From positions 1 through 41,102 of the forward strand of contig JAJYWS010000035.1 in NCBI GenBank assembly GCA_021791335.1: a DNA stretch of 41,102 nt, written 5' to 3'. The translations under genes were made by a program, and so were the position numbers. The notes below the pieces were generated by a model. It was not told where the DNA came from and made no database searches. It saw nothing but the letters and a program-made list of their open reading frames with translations. This document shows, piece by piece, positions 18,309-26,560 of this stretch (position 1 is the first letter of the stretch; the number at the start of each line of letters is the position of its first letter). This DNA comes from Thermoplasmata archaeon. GTDB taxonomy: Archaea > Thermoplasmatota > Thermoplasmata > Lutacidiplasmatales > UBA184.

Positions 18309-18316
18309 CTTATAAG
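18309..18316. promoter_or_regulatory. Palindromic TATA box between pan and pantoate kinase
   Basis: CTTATAAG is a perfect 8-nt palindrome and the only AT-rich element in the 79-nt divergent gap. It lies ~32 nt before the pantoate kinase ATG (18345) and ~48 nt before the pan ATG (18265), which suggests one bidirectional box. Confidence 0.6.
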
Positions 18317-18344
18317 TAGTCGTCAGTCCGGCGGGCGAGGACCG

Positions 18345-19310
18345 ATGGAGGCCACCCGAGCGGCGTGGGCGACCGCGCCGGGGCACGTCACCGGCATCTT
18401 CCTCCCGGCGACCGGATCCCGGGATCCGCGGGGACGGGGATCGCTGGGCGGCGGGATCGTTCTCGACGCCGGCGCCCGGGCGGTGGCCCGATGGCGCCCG
18501 TCCGCCCGCCGCCGGCTGCGGGTCGTGGACGACTCGGGCCGCCCGCTGCCGATCTCCCGGGAGGTCGCCGAACGGCTGCGCGGCGGTCGTCCCGGATCCC
18601 TCGAGGTGCTCCTGACCCACGAACTTCCCATCGGGCAGGGCTTCGGCATGAGCGCGGCGGGCGCCCTCGCGACCGCTCTCGCGGTGGCCCGGCTCTTCGG
18701 GATCGAGCGGTCCCGTGCGATCGAGACCGCCCACCTGGCCGATCTGTTCGGGGGTGGGGGTCTCGGGGGCGTGGCGGCCATCCTAGGCGGAGGCCTCGAG
18801 TTCCGGACCCGACCGGGGATTCCCCCGTGGGGTCAGATCGTCCATCGTCCCTGGCCCGGTCCGATCTGGATCGGCTGGATGGGCCGGCCGATGCCTTCCC
18901 CTCGCGCCTTGGCCGACCGGTCGCTCCGACGCCGGATCGAGCGGGCGGGCCGGCAGCTTCCCGCCCTCCTTCAGGACCCTGAACCGGCCCGGCTGTTCGA
19001 GGCGAGCGAGCGGTTTACCGATCGGCTCGGCTTGGCCGGTGGGACCCTCGCGCCGAGGATTGCCCGGATGCGGAAGGCGGGGGCCTGGACCCTGCAGACG
19101 ATGTTCGGGCACGGCTGGCTCGCCGTGCCTCCGACGGCCCGCGTCGACCAGGAACTCCGGCGCATCGCTCGCGAGGCGGGCTGGGAGGCGCGCCGCCTCT
19201 CCTGCGCTTCGCGAGGGCCCCGAACCGCCTTGTTCCCGTCCGACCCGGCGCCCCGTCCAGCGGCGGTCGCCCGGCGGGCCCGCCCTCCCCGACGCCCGGC
19301 GGGAGCTTAA
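18345..19310 (+). CDS. Pantoate kinase (archaeal GHMP kinase)
   Basis: A 321-residue GHMP-superfamily kinase matching archaeal pantoate kinase, which phosphorylates pantoate in the archaeal route to coenzyme A. The N-terminus carries the family signature APGHVTGIF (~11-19) followed by D-P-R-G-R-G-S-L-G-G-G-I. The ATP-binding motif LPIGQGFGMSAAGAL spans ~94-108. The late G-A-W-T-L-Q-T-M-F-G-H-G motif is also typical. The last ~30 residues are Pro/Arg-rich. Phosphopantothenate synthetase, the usual partner, is not in the window. The start is supported by a TATA box ~32 nt upstream. Confidence 0.88.
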   Translation: MEATRAAWATAPGHVTGIFLPATGSRDPRGRGSLGGGIVLDAGARAVARWRPSARRRLRVVDDSGRPLPISREVAERLRGGRPGSLEVLLTHELPIGQGFGMSAAGALATALAVARLFGIERSRAIETAHLADLFGGGGLGGVAAILGGGLEFRTRPGIPPWGQIVHRPWPGPIWIGWMGRPMPSPRALADRSLRRRIERAGRQLPALLQDPEPARLFEASERFTDRLGLAGGTLAPRIARMRKAGAWTLQTMFGHGWLAVPPTARVDQELRRIAREAGWEARRLSCASRGPRTALFPSDPAPRPAAVARRARPPRRPAGA

Positions 19311-19313
19311 GTA
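19306..19313 (+). promoter_or_regulatory. Possible TATA element before the Ehr-type operon
   Basis: CTTAAGTA overlaps the stop codon of the pantoate kinase gene. A start near 19336 would give an ~87-nt leader before the TTG at 19423. The leader contains a GGGGG/CCCCC hairpin around 19334-19349 and an SD-like GGAG at 19411-19414. Confidence 0.4.
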
Positions 19314-19422
19314 CGGCCGCGCATCGGAGCGTCGGGGGTGGCGTCCCCCATCCGTGGCTTCCGCCGCGGTAGCCTGCCGTTCGCGCGGCCAATGACGCCT
19401 GCTTCGGAGCGGAGCAGGAACC

Positions 19423-20382
19423 TTGGTCGACATCGCAGCGCAGGAGATCAACCTCCTCCAGGCGGCGGTCGTGCTCTTCGGGGCCCCGTTGCTCGCGGGG
19501 GTGTATGCCCGGGCGCGGGCGTGGACCGAGTCCCGGCAGGGCCCTTCGGTCCTCCAGCCCTACTACGACCTCGCGAAGTACCTCCGCAAGGAGACGCTGC
19601 TTCCCGACGGCAGTTCGGCGGTCTTCGTGCTCGGCCCGTTGGTCGCGTTCGGAGCGTATCTCACCATCGCGGTCGTGGTGCCGGTCGTCACCCCCTACCC
19701 GCTGCCCTACGCCGGTCTCGTCGACCTTCTCGGGGGGGGACTCCTGTTCGGGTTGGCCGCCCTCGTCGTCGCCCTGGCGGCCCTCGATTCGGGCAGCAAC
19801 TATGCCGCGCTGGGCGCAAGCCGGGCCACGGTCTTCGGCGCGTTCGGCGAACCGGTCCTGATCATGGTCTTCGTTGCGGTCGCGGTGATCACCGGGACCA
19901 ACAATCCCTACGTGACGACGCAGCTTCTCGCCGGCTCGGCCTCGGCCTACCTGTCGCCCACCCATCTGCTCGCGACCGCCGCCTTCTTCCTGCTGCTGCT
20001 CGCGGAGACCGGAAAGCTCCCGGTCGAGAGCCCGGGCCATCTCGAGTTCGGGCTCATGGGCGAGGCCCAGGCGTACGAGCACTCCGGGCGGCTCTACGGT
20101 CTCCTCCAGTGGGACGGCTGGCTGAAGCAGTTCCTGCTCGCGACCATCTTCCTGAATGTGTTCGCGGCGCCGTGGGGACTCTCGGCGAGCCCCACCCTCG
20201 CCGCCGCGCTCGCGAACACCGGCCTCCTCGGCGCCAAACTGGCCGGCCTCGCCGGCCTGCTGGTGCTGGTCGAAGCCTCCCTCGCCAAGATCCGGCTCTT
20301 CAAGGTCCAGGATTTCCTGGTGATCGCCTTCTCCCTCGGCCTCCTCTCGGTCGTCACCTGGCTCTGGCTGGGGGTGAGCTGA
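19423..20382 (+). CDS. HyfC/HycD/NuoH-type membrane subunit
   Basis: A 319-residue membrane protein of the respiratory complex I subunit 1 family, the subunit that joins the peripheral arm to the membrane arm. About eight hydrophobic helices are visible. Diagnostic pieces are the first cytoplasmic loop (R-Q-G-P-S-V-L-Q-P-Y-Y-D-L-A-K-Y-L-R-K-E), SNYAALGASRA, and the acidic loop AETGKLPVESPGHLEFG, with Glu residues that line the quinone/proton funnel in relatives. The closest layout is HyfC/HycD of group-4 hydrogenases rather than NuoH. A TTG start is used, with an SD-like GGAG upstream. It is the first gene of a tightly packed six-gene operon. Confidence 0.88.
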   Translation: MVDIAAQEINLLQAAVVLFGAPLLAGVYARARAWTESRQGPSVLQPYYDLAKYLRKETLLPDGSSAVFVLGPLVAFGAYLTIAVVVPVVTPYPLPYAGLVDLLGGGLLFGLAALVVALAALDSGSNYAALGASRATVFGAFGEPVLIMVFVAVAVITGTNNPYVTTQLLAGSASAYLSPTHLLATAAFFLLLLAETGKLPVESPGHLEFGLMGEAQAYEHSGRLYGLLQWDGWLKQFLLATIFLNVFAAPWGLSASPTLAAALANTGLLGAKLAGLAGLLVLVEASLAKIRLFKVQDFLVIAFSLGLLSVVTWLWLGVS

Positions 20383-21033
20383 GTGGCGGTGGGGTCCGCG
20401 CAGGCCACCGTCCTCCTGGGCGTCGCGATCCTGCTCACGGCGCTCTACCTCCAGAGCGAATCGTTCGTCGGTCCTCAGATCCGGGCGATCGCCCTCCAGT
20501 CGCTCCTGCTCGGAGGGTTGCTCACCCTGCTCGCGGTCGAGCAGGGGAGCCTCGTTCTCGCGGCCCTGGCCGCGCTGACGGTGGGGATCCGGGCGCTGCT
20601 CCTCCCGTACATCCTGGCACGCCAGGCGGAGGCGTTCCGGCTCCCCGAGCGGGAGCTTCGGGCCGGGCGGCGGGTCCGGGGCCACGCCCTGGCCGCGGTG
20701 CTGCTCGCCGTCGTGGGCGGGGGGCTCTACCTTGAGGTGATCGGACCGGCCCTCGGCGGCCCGGACGGCGTGATCCCCTTCCTCCTGCTCCTGGAGGGGC
20801 TCCTCCTATTGGCGAGCCGTTCGAATGCGCTCGTCCGGGTCATCGCCTACCTGGAGGAGGAGAACGCCGTGGTCCTCCTCGGGGCCCTGATCGCCGCCGG
20901 CTTTTCGATCCTGGTGGAGAGCGTGGTCCTGCTCGACCTCATCGGCGTGGTGCTGGTCGCCGGATTCCTCTCCCGGCACCGGACCGCGGCCGGAGTGCCC
21001 GAGGAGGGCTTCGTCGAGGAGCTGACCGGATGA
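20383..21033 (+). CDS. HyfE-type hydrogenase-4 membrane subunit
   Basis: A 216-residue membrane protein with about six hydrophobic segments. It is equivalent to HyfE, a fusion of NuoK-like and related small subunits found in group-4 hydrogenases and their relatives. Recognisable regions are the L-T-A-L-Y-L-Q-S helix end with Gln/Glu and the later NALVRVIAYLEEENAVVLLGA, matching the family motif with its buried Glu residues. The GTG start follows the previous stop codon without any gap (TGAGTG). The next gene overlaps it by 4 nt. Confidence 0.85.
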   Translation: MAVGSAQATVLLGVAILLTALYLQSESFVGPQIRAIALQSLLLGGLLTLLAVEQGSLVLAALAALTVGIRALLLPYILARQAEAFRLPERELRAGRRVRGHALAAVLLAVVGGGLYLEVIGPALGGPDGVIPFLLLLEGLLLLASRSNALVRVIAYLEEENAVVLLGALIAAGFSILVESVVLLDLIGVVLVAGFLSRHRTAAGVPEEGFVEELTG

Positions 21034-22457
21034 TCGTCCCCGGCGAACTGCTCTGGCTCGCGCTGGTCGGTCTTCCCACCGCCTCGGCGCTCGGCTGCGT
21101 CGTCCTGTCTCCCCGGCTCGCCGAGCGGATCGCCCGGGCGGCGAGCCTCGCGACGCTCGCCGTGGCGCTCCTCCTCCTGGTCGGGCCCGCCCGGGGATCG
21201 GCCGGGGGGATCCTGGGATGGGACGCGCTGAGCGACCTCTTCGCGGTCCTCGTCGCCGCCCTCTATGCCCTCTCGACCTGGGAGTCGTCCCTCTACCTGG
21301 CGTCGGTCCGGGCGTCGGCCCTCTCGCCCTCGAATTACTACGCCCTCCTGGGGGGGTTCGCGGCCGCGATGCTGGCGACCCTGTCGGTCTCGGATCTGGC
21401 CCTCATGTGGATCGGGCTCGAGGCGACGACGGTCGTGAGCGCTCTCCTGGTGATGTACGACCGGCGGCCGGCGAGCGTGGAGGCGGCCTGGCGCTACACC
21501 CTGATCGCCTCGGGGGGGCTCGCGGTCGGACTCTTTGCGCTCGCCCTCCTCTACCGGGAGACCGGGAGCCTGGATGCGTTCGCGCTCGCGGCCCACCCTC
21601 CGGCCCTGACCGCCGCCCTCGCCCTGGTGGTGGCCCTGGCCCTGATCGGCTTCGGGACCAAGGTCGGTCTCTTCCCGATGCACGCCTGGCTCCCGGACAC
21701 CCACTCGGAGGCGCCGGCCCCGGTGTCGGCCCTGCTCTCCGGGGTGCTGCTCCCGACGGCGCTCTACGTCTTCCTCCGGATCTACGACCTGCTGCCGTCC
21801 ACCGGGGCGCTCGGCCTCCATGAGCTCGTGGTCGCGGTCGGCGCCCTGACCGCGCTGGTGGCCGCGTTCCTGACCTTCGGCCAGCGCTCGTACAAGCGGC
21901 TGTTCGCCTACTCCAGCATGGAGAACATGGGCATTGCCCTGGTGGGGATCGGGCTCGGGGGGATCGCGCTCTACGGGGCCCTGCTGCTCCTGGTCGCCCA
22001 TGCGTTCGCCAAATCCTCGGCCTTCTCCTGCGCCGGAACCGCGCTCCGGACGACCGGGACTTCCCGGATCGACGCCGTGCGGGGGTTCGGACGACGGCGG
22101 CCCCGCACCGGGGTGCTCTGGATCCTCTCGGGCCTGGCCGTCACCGGAGCGCCCCCCTTCGGCAGCTTCGTTGCGGAGTTCGTCATCCTCACGGGGGCTC
22201 TCGCTCAGGGAGCGTACGCGGCCGTGGCCGCCCTCATCGTGGCGCTCGCGGTCGCCTTCGCCGGGATCAACTACCCGCTCGGTCGGATGGTCTTCTCCCG
22301 AACCGATCCTCCCGACCGTCCGGCCGACGTGCCGGAGGGTTGGCTTTCGACGGTCGTGCCGGGGATTGCCCTGGGGGTGGCCCTGGCCGTCGGATTGGGG
22401 TCGATCCCGTACCTGACCGGCGCGGTCCGGATCGCCGCCGGCGGGGGATTCCCATGA
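21030..22457 (+). CDS. HyfF/NuoN-like proton-antiporter subunit
   Basis: A 475-residue member of the Mrp/NuoL-M-N antiporter family with about 14 hydrophobic helices. Ion-path residues are present: Glu in the TM5-type WIGLEATTVVSA, Lys in FGTKVGLFPMHAWLPDTH, and the broken-helix region YSSMENMGI followed by HAFAKSSAF with a conserved Lys. It should form one proton or sodium channel in the membrane arm. Its length matches HyfF or NuoN rather than the longer NuoL. It overlaps both neighbours by 4 nt. Confidence 0.87.
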   Translation: MIVPGELLWLALVGLPTASALGCVVLSPRLAERIARAASLATLAVALLLLVGPARGSAGGILGWDALSDLFAVLVAALYALSTWESSLYLASVRASALSPSNYYALLGGFAAAMLATLSVSDLALMWIGLEATTVVSALLVMYDRRPASVEAAWRYTLIASGGLAVGLFALALLYRETGSLDAFALAAHPPALTAALALVVALALIGFGTKVGLFPMHAWLPDTHSEAPAPVSALLSGVLLPTALYVFLRIYDLLPSTGALGLHELVVAVGALTALVAAFLTFGQRSYKRLFAYSSMENMGIALVGIGLGGIALYGALLLLVAHAFAKSSAFSCAGTALRTTGTSRIDAVRGFGRRRPRTGVLWILSGLAVTGAPPFGSFVAEFVILTGALAQGAYAAVAALIVALAVAFAGINYPLGRMVFSRTDPPDRPADVPEGWLSTVVPGIALGVALAVGLGSIPYLTGAVRIAAGGGFP

Positions 22458-23764
22458 CCTCGACCCCGGGTTGGGAGCGGTGCTTCGGGGAACTCCCCCG
22501 GAGCGAGGAGCCCTGGATCGCCTACCTCACCCCGGACCGGGGGCTTGCCCTGGTCAGCGACCGGGCCCGAAGGGGAAGCGGGGTGGTCGAAGCCCCCACC
22601 GAAGCGTTCCTCGCTCGGTGCGGCCAAAGCGGGGACGCCGGCCGTCCGACCATGGAGCCGGACCGGGGTGGGGATCCCGCCGCGGGGGTCCCCCTCCGTT
22701 TTCCGTACGGCCCGGTGACCTTCGGGCTCTTCGAGGCCGGTCGGATCGATCTCGAGACTCCGGGCGAGCGGGTGGTGGCGGTCCATCCGCGCGCCGGCTA
22801 CAAGCACCGGGCGATCGACCGGACGGTCGTGGGTCGGCGGCCGCTGGAGGCGCTCCCCTGGATCGAACGTCGGGTGGGGCCGGCGTCGGTCGCCCACGCG
22901 ATGACCTTTCTCGCGGCCTCCGAGTCGGCCCTCGGGCATCCGGTCCCGGAGCAGGAGCTGTGGCTCCGGGCCCTCGGGGCCGAACTCCAGCGGATCCACG
23001 TCCACCTCGGCCACATCGGGCGGAGCGTGGAGGCCGCCGGGCAGCCGGTCGGGACCGCCCAGTTCGCGGCGCTCGCGGAGGAGGCCCGACGGGCGATGGG
23101 CCGCTGGGGAGGCCACCGGTGGCTGTTCGGCCTGCTCGATCCGGACTATCCGTTCCGCCGGCTCGAGCGCTCCGATCTCCGGAGCCTCGCCGCGGAGGTC
23201 GCGAGCCTCCGACGCCGGTTCGACCGGCTCTGGGAGCTCGCCCGGGGCACCCGGATCTACATCGACCGGCTCCAATCGACCGCGGTCCTGGACCGGGCGA
23301 TCGCGCAGGCCCTGGGCGCGGTCGGGCCGGTGGCCCGGGGGAGCGGCGTCGGCTGGGACGACCGGGTGGACGACCCGATCCCCCCCTACGACCTCCTCGA
23401 CCTCCACCCCGCCGTCGAGATTGAAGGCGATGCGCTGGCCCGGATTTCGGTCCGGGCCCGGGAGATCCAACAGAGCGCCGAGCTGGTCGAGCAGATGGTG
23501 GACCGCTGGCCGGGCCGTCTCGGGCAGGTCGACCCCCGGCCGGGGGTCGCCCCCGACCGCGGGTGGGCCCGGTCGGAGAGCCCGGAGGGCGACCTGGTCT
23601 ACGACGTGACGCTCCGCGAGGGACGGATCGCGGCCCTTTGCCTGCGGACCGCCAGCGCCGCGAACTGGCCCGCGTTCGCCGAAGCCCTGCGCGGGTCGGT
23701 CTTCACGGACTTCCACTTCGCGTGGGAGAGCTTCGGGCTCTCCTTCGCCGAGACCGATGGGTGA
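22454..23764 (+). CDS. Hydrogenase-like large subunit lacking NiFe ligands (Ehr type)
   Basis: 436 residues, homologous to NiFe hydrogenase large subunits and NuoD. A shortened, poorly conserved NuoC-like portion (1-~75) precedes the large-subunit fold: YGPVTFGLFEAGRI (85-98), GYKHRAIDR (115-123), and then the L1 region IERRVGPASVAHAMTFLA (137-154), where hydrogenases have C-G-x-C. The C-terminal L2 region (about D419-F431) has no D-P-C-x-x-C. The only cysteines are C10, C56 and C396, so a NiFe centre cannot be bound. This places it among energy-converting hydrogenase-related (Ehr) proteins, which probably act on another redox partner. The ATG at 22454 overlaps the previous gene by 4 nt. Confidence 0.85.
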   Translation: MTSTPGWERCFGELPRSEEPWIAYLTPDRGLALVSDRARRGSGVVEAPTEAFLARCGQSGDAGRPTMEPDRGGDPAAGVPLRFPYGPVTFGLFEAGRIDLETPGERVVAVHPRAGYKHRAIDRTVVGRRPLEALPWIERRVGPASVAHAMTFLAASESALGHPVPEQELWLRALGAELQRIHVHLGHIGRSVEAAGQPVGTAQFAALAEEARRAMGRWGGHRWLFGLLDPDYPFRRLERSDLRSLAAEVASLRRRFDRLWELARGTRIYIDRLQSTAVLDRAIAQALGAVGPVARGSGVGWDDRVDDPIPPYDLLDLHPAVEIEGDALARISVRAREIQQSAELVEQMVDRWPGRLGQVDPRPGVAPDRGWARSESPEGDLVYDVTLREGRIAALCLRTASAANWPAFAEALRGSVFTDFHFAWESFGLSFAETDG

Positions 23765-23768
23765 GCCG

Positions 23769-24518
23769 ATGGCGGGATGGATCCTCCAGGCGTGGCGGCG
23801 CGGACGGCTGACCACCCGGTTCCCCCGGTCGGCCCCGACCGAGGCGGAGCTTCCCCCGACCGCACGGCTTCCGGTCCTGAGCCCGCTGCCCGCGGAAGCC
23901 TCCCGGCTCCGGGAGGCGCTGTGCCCGACCGGGGCGATCGAGGGGACCGACATCGACGGGGGTCGGTGCGTGCGGTGCGCCCGCTGCCACATCGCCGGAG
24001 CTGCGGTGACGGGGCCGTGGGATGGATCGGGCCCCCCGCCGGACCGGGGCCCCGGCCCCGACGGTGAGGGCGTCGGGGCGCAGCTCCCGCCGCCCTGGCC
24101 CGCGCCGTTCGGTCGGTCGATCCATGTCTTCCCGATCGACGTCGGCAGCTGCCAGGCCTGCAATCTCGAGGTGCTCGCCCTGTCGAACCCCTACTACGAC
24201 GCGTCCCGGCTCGGGATCTTCTTCACCCCGACTCCCCGGCACGCCGACCTGCTGCTGGTCATGGGGGTGCCGACGGCGGCGATGGAGGAGCCGTTCCGTC
24301 GGACCCTGGAGGCGATGCCGTCGCCCAAGGCGATCGTCGCGGTCGGAGCCTGCGCCATCAGCGGGGGCCTCTTCCGCCACCTCCCCGGCCGCTGGACCGT
24401 CGATTCGGCCCCCGTTCCGGTGATCTACCTCCCCGGTTGCCCCCCGGCTCCCGTGCAGATCCTGGCCGCCCTGCGACGCGCCGTCGGAATCCCCCGGGCG
24501 GAGGGGGAGCGCCCGTGA
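23769..24518 (+). CDS. NuoB/HycG-type small subunit with N-terminal half-ferredoxin
   Basis: 249 residues. The C-terminal domain (~115-245) is the NuoB/HycG fold and keeps all four proximal-cluster ligands: VGSCQACNLEV (two Cys), VGACAISGG and LPGCPPAP. The N-terminal domain holds CPTGAI (C52) followed by CVRCARC (C67, C70, C73). This equals C4 plus C5-C7 of a two-cluster ferredoxin, a complete ligand set for one 4Fe-4S cluster. A linker rich in Pro, Gly and Asp (~80-112) joins them. An alternative ATG at 23757 would add four residues; the one at 23769 lies 4 nt after the upstream stop with GGTGA before it. It overlaps the next gene by 4 nt (GTGA). Confidence 0.86.
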   Translation: MAGWILQAWRRGRLTTRFPRSAPTEAELPPTARLPVLSPLPAEASRLREALCPTGAIEGTDIDGGRCVRCARCHIAGAAVTGPWDGSGPPPDRGPGPDGEGVGAQLPPPWPAPFGRSIHVFPIDVGSCQACNLEVLALSNPYYDASRLGIFFTPTPRHADLLLVMGVPTAAMEEPFRRTLEAMPSPKAIVAVGACAISGGLFRHLPGRWTVDSAPVPVIYLPGCPPAPVQILAALRRAVGIPRAEGERP

Positions 24519-26500
24519 TCGGCGCCGGCCCGCTCTCCCTCGTCGTCGGCCTCGCCCTCCTGGCCGGCGCCGTCCTTCTGGCCCGGTTCGAACGGAGGCT
24601 CGCCTATGCGGTCCTCGGAGGCGGGGCCTTCGCCCTCGTCGGGGCCGGCCTGGCCGCGGGCCTGACCGGGACCTTCGCCTGGGGTGGATGGACCGGCCCG
24701 CTGGGGGAGACGGAATTCCTCCGGGTCGACGCACTTTCGGGATATTTCCTGATCGTGGTCGGGATCGTGGGCGTCGCCGTCGCGGGCTTTGCCTTCGCCC
24801 ACGACCCTACCCACGGCCCGGGGGTGCCGATGGGGACCGCGGCGACCCTCCTCGGGATCGGTTTGGTCCTGGCGGCGCCGACCTCCCTCCTGTTCCTCGC
24901 CGGCTGGGAGATCATGACCCTCGGGTCGTTCGTGGGGCTGCTCCAAGGGGCCTCCCCCCGGGAGCGGCTCGTTCCGGCGGCGTACGCCTTCCTGGGACTG
25001 GGGGAGGCGAGCACCCTCGCCTGGTTCGTGGCCTGGGGCGCCCTGCGGGCCGCCCGGGGCACCTGGCTCTTCGCCGGGGGGCCGGTGCCGGCCGAATGGG
25101 CCGGGATCGTCTTCGTCGCCGGAGCGGTCGCCGCGACAATCAAGATGGGGGTCCTGCCGTTCCAGATCGGGGAGTGGCTCCCCCTGGCGCGGGCCCAGGC
25201 GCCGGCCCCTGTCGCCGCCCTCGTCAGCGCCGCCGTTACGGCGGTCGGTGCCTACGGTCTGTTGCGGCTGATGACCCTCCTCGGACCCGGTCCGGCGTGG
25301 TGGGGCGGGCTGCTCCTGATCGTCGGCTGCGCCTCGGCCCTGGTGGGCGCCCTCTGGGCGAGCGTGAGCGACCATCCCCAAGGGCTCCTGGCCTACAGCA
25401 CCATCGAGAACAACGGCCTCATCCTGGTCGCCCTGGGCGCCTCCCTCATCGCCTCCGCGTACGGGCTCACCGGGCTCGCCGCCGTAGCGCTGTTCGCGGC
25501 GTTGTTCCAGGTCTTCGCACACGCTTCGGCCAAGTCGGGGCTCTTCCTCGTTGCGGGGCCCCTCGCCCGGGGTCCCCGGCCTCCCCCGTCGGACCGCGAC
25601 CGCTTCTGGGACGGTCGGGCCGCCGGGCCATCCCTCGGAATGTACCTGGCCGGAGCGAGCCTCGCGGCGGCCCCGCCGATGGCGGGGTTTGTCGCGGAGT
25701 GGATGATCCTGGAGACGCTCTTCCAATCGTACCGCATCCCCTCCTTGACCTACCAGCTCCTCGGCCTCTTCGCGGGGGCTCTCCTCGCCCTGGCGGACGG
25801 CCTCATGGTGGTGGCGATGACCAAGTTCGTCGGCTACGATGCCCTGCGGCGGACCCGGCAACGGAACGACCCGGGCGCCGCCCGCCCGAGGCCTGGGCCG
25901 ATCCTGGGGATCGCGTCGGTCTCCGTGGCGCTCGGGGTGGCCGCGCCCTGGGTCTTGACCGCGCTCGCACCGGTCGTCGGTCTGGTCGGGGGCCGGCCGG
26001 TGTCGGCGCCCGTCGTGGGCCTTCTCGGACTTCCGATCGGATGGTCGATCGTCTCGGGCGCCCCGTTCGGAGCGTTCACGCCGACGGCGATTCCGGTCGC
26101 CCTCGGCCTCGGGACGCTCGTCGCAGTCGGCTATGCGGCCCTCGGCCGGCCGACCCGGATCCGGCGCACCCCGGTTTGGATGTCCGGCAGTCGCCCCGAT
26201 CTCCCCGGGGAGATCTACGGTTCGAAGGCGTTCTCGACCGGGCTCCGCACGATGCTGAAGGAGCTCCTCCCCGCGGCGGCCGTAATCGGGTTTGACGAGG
26301 CCCGGGGACCCTCCGACACCGGGGTCCCGGAAGCCCTCGACCCCTTCGAACGCGGGTATACCGCCCTGGCGGCCGCGGTGCAGGGGCTCGGGCAGGTGAT
26401 CTCCCGGAACCTCATGGCCGGACGGCTGGACCGGTACGTCGCCTATCTGCTCATCGCGGTCCTGGCCGCCGTGGCGTACGTGGGGATCCTCTACCACTAA
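24515..26500 (+). CDS. HyfB/NuoL-like proton-antiporter subunit
   Basis: A 661-residue membrane protein of the NuoL/HyfB antiporter family, with 14 or more helices plus a C-terminal extension. Ion-path residues are Glu in AGWEIMTLGSF, Lys in IKMGVLPFQIGEWLP, A-P-A-P-V-A-A-L-V-S, YSTIENNG, and Lys in FAHASAKSGLFL. The C-terminal part (R-T-P-V-W-M-S-G, then a soluble stretch and a last TM helix) resembles HyfB more than NuoL. The frame is open upstream to 24437, but the GTG at 24515 (GTGA overlap) matches the operon pattern. With the HyfF-type gene this gives two antiporter modules. Confidence 0.87.
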   Translation: MIGAGPLSLVVGLALLAGAVLLARFERRLAYAVLGGGAFALVGAGLAAGLTGTFAWGGWTGPLGETEFLRVDALSGYFLIVVGIVGVAVAGFAFAHDPTHGPGVPMGTAATLLGIGLVLAAPTSLLFLAGWEIMTLGSFVGLLQGASPRERLVPAAYAFLGLGEASTLAWFVAWGALRAARGTWLFAGGPVPAEWAGIVFVAGAVAATIKMGVLPFQIGEWLPLARAQAPAPVAALVSAAVTAVGAYGLLRLMTLLGPGPAWWGGLLLIVGCASALVGALWASVSDHPQGLLAYSTIENNGLILVALGASLIASAYGLTGLAAVALFAALFQVFAHASAKSGLFLVAGPLARGPRPPPSDRDRFWDGRAAGPSLGMYLAGASLAAAPPMAGFVAEWMILETLFQSYRIPSLTYQLLGLFAGALLALADGLMVVAMTKFVGYDALRRTRQRNDPGAARPRPGPILGIASVSVALGVAAPWVLTALAPVVGLVGGRPVSAPVVGLLGLPIGWSIVSGAPFGAFTPTAIPVALGLGTLVAVGYAALGRPTRIRRTPVWMSGSRPDLPGEIYGSKAFSTGLRTMLKELLPAAAVIGFDEARGPSDTGVPEALDPFERGYTALAAAVQGLGQVISRNLMAGRLDRYVAYLLIAVLAAVAYVGILYH

Positions 26501-26560
26501 GGGCCGCCCCGCCCGCGGTCAGCGAACCCTCTTGAGCCGATCCCTCTTCGGTTGCGGGCG

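Noticed and set aside
22454-24518. Active NiFe hydrogenase (first reading of the hyf-like operon)
   Set aside because: Neither CxxC pair is present in the large subunit and no maturation genes are nearby, so it was reclassified as Ehr-type.
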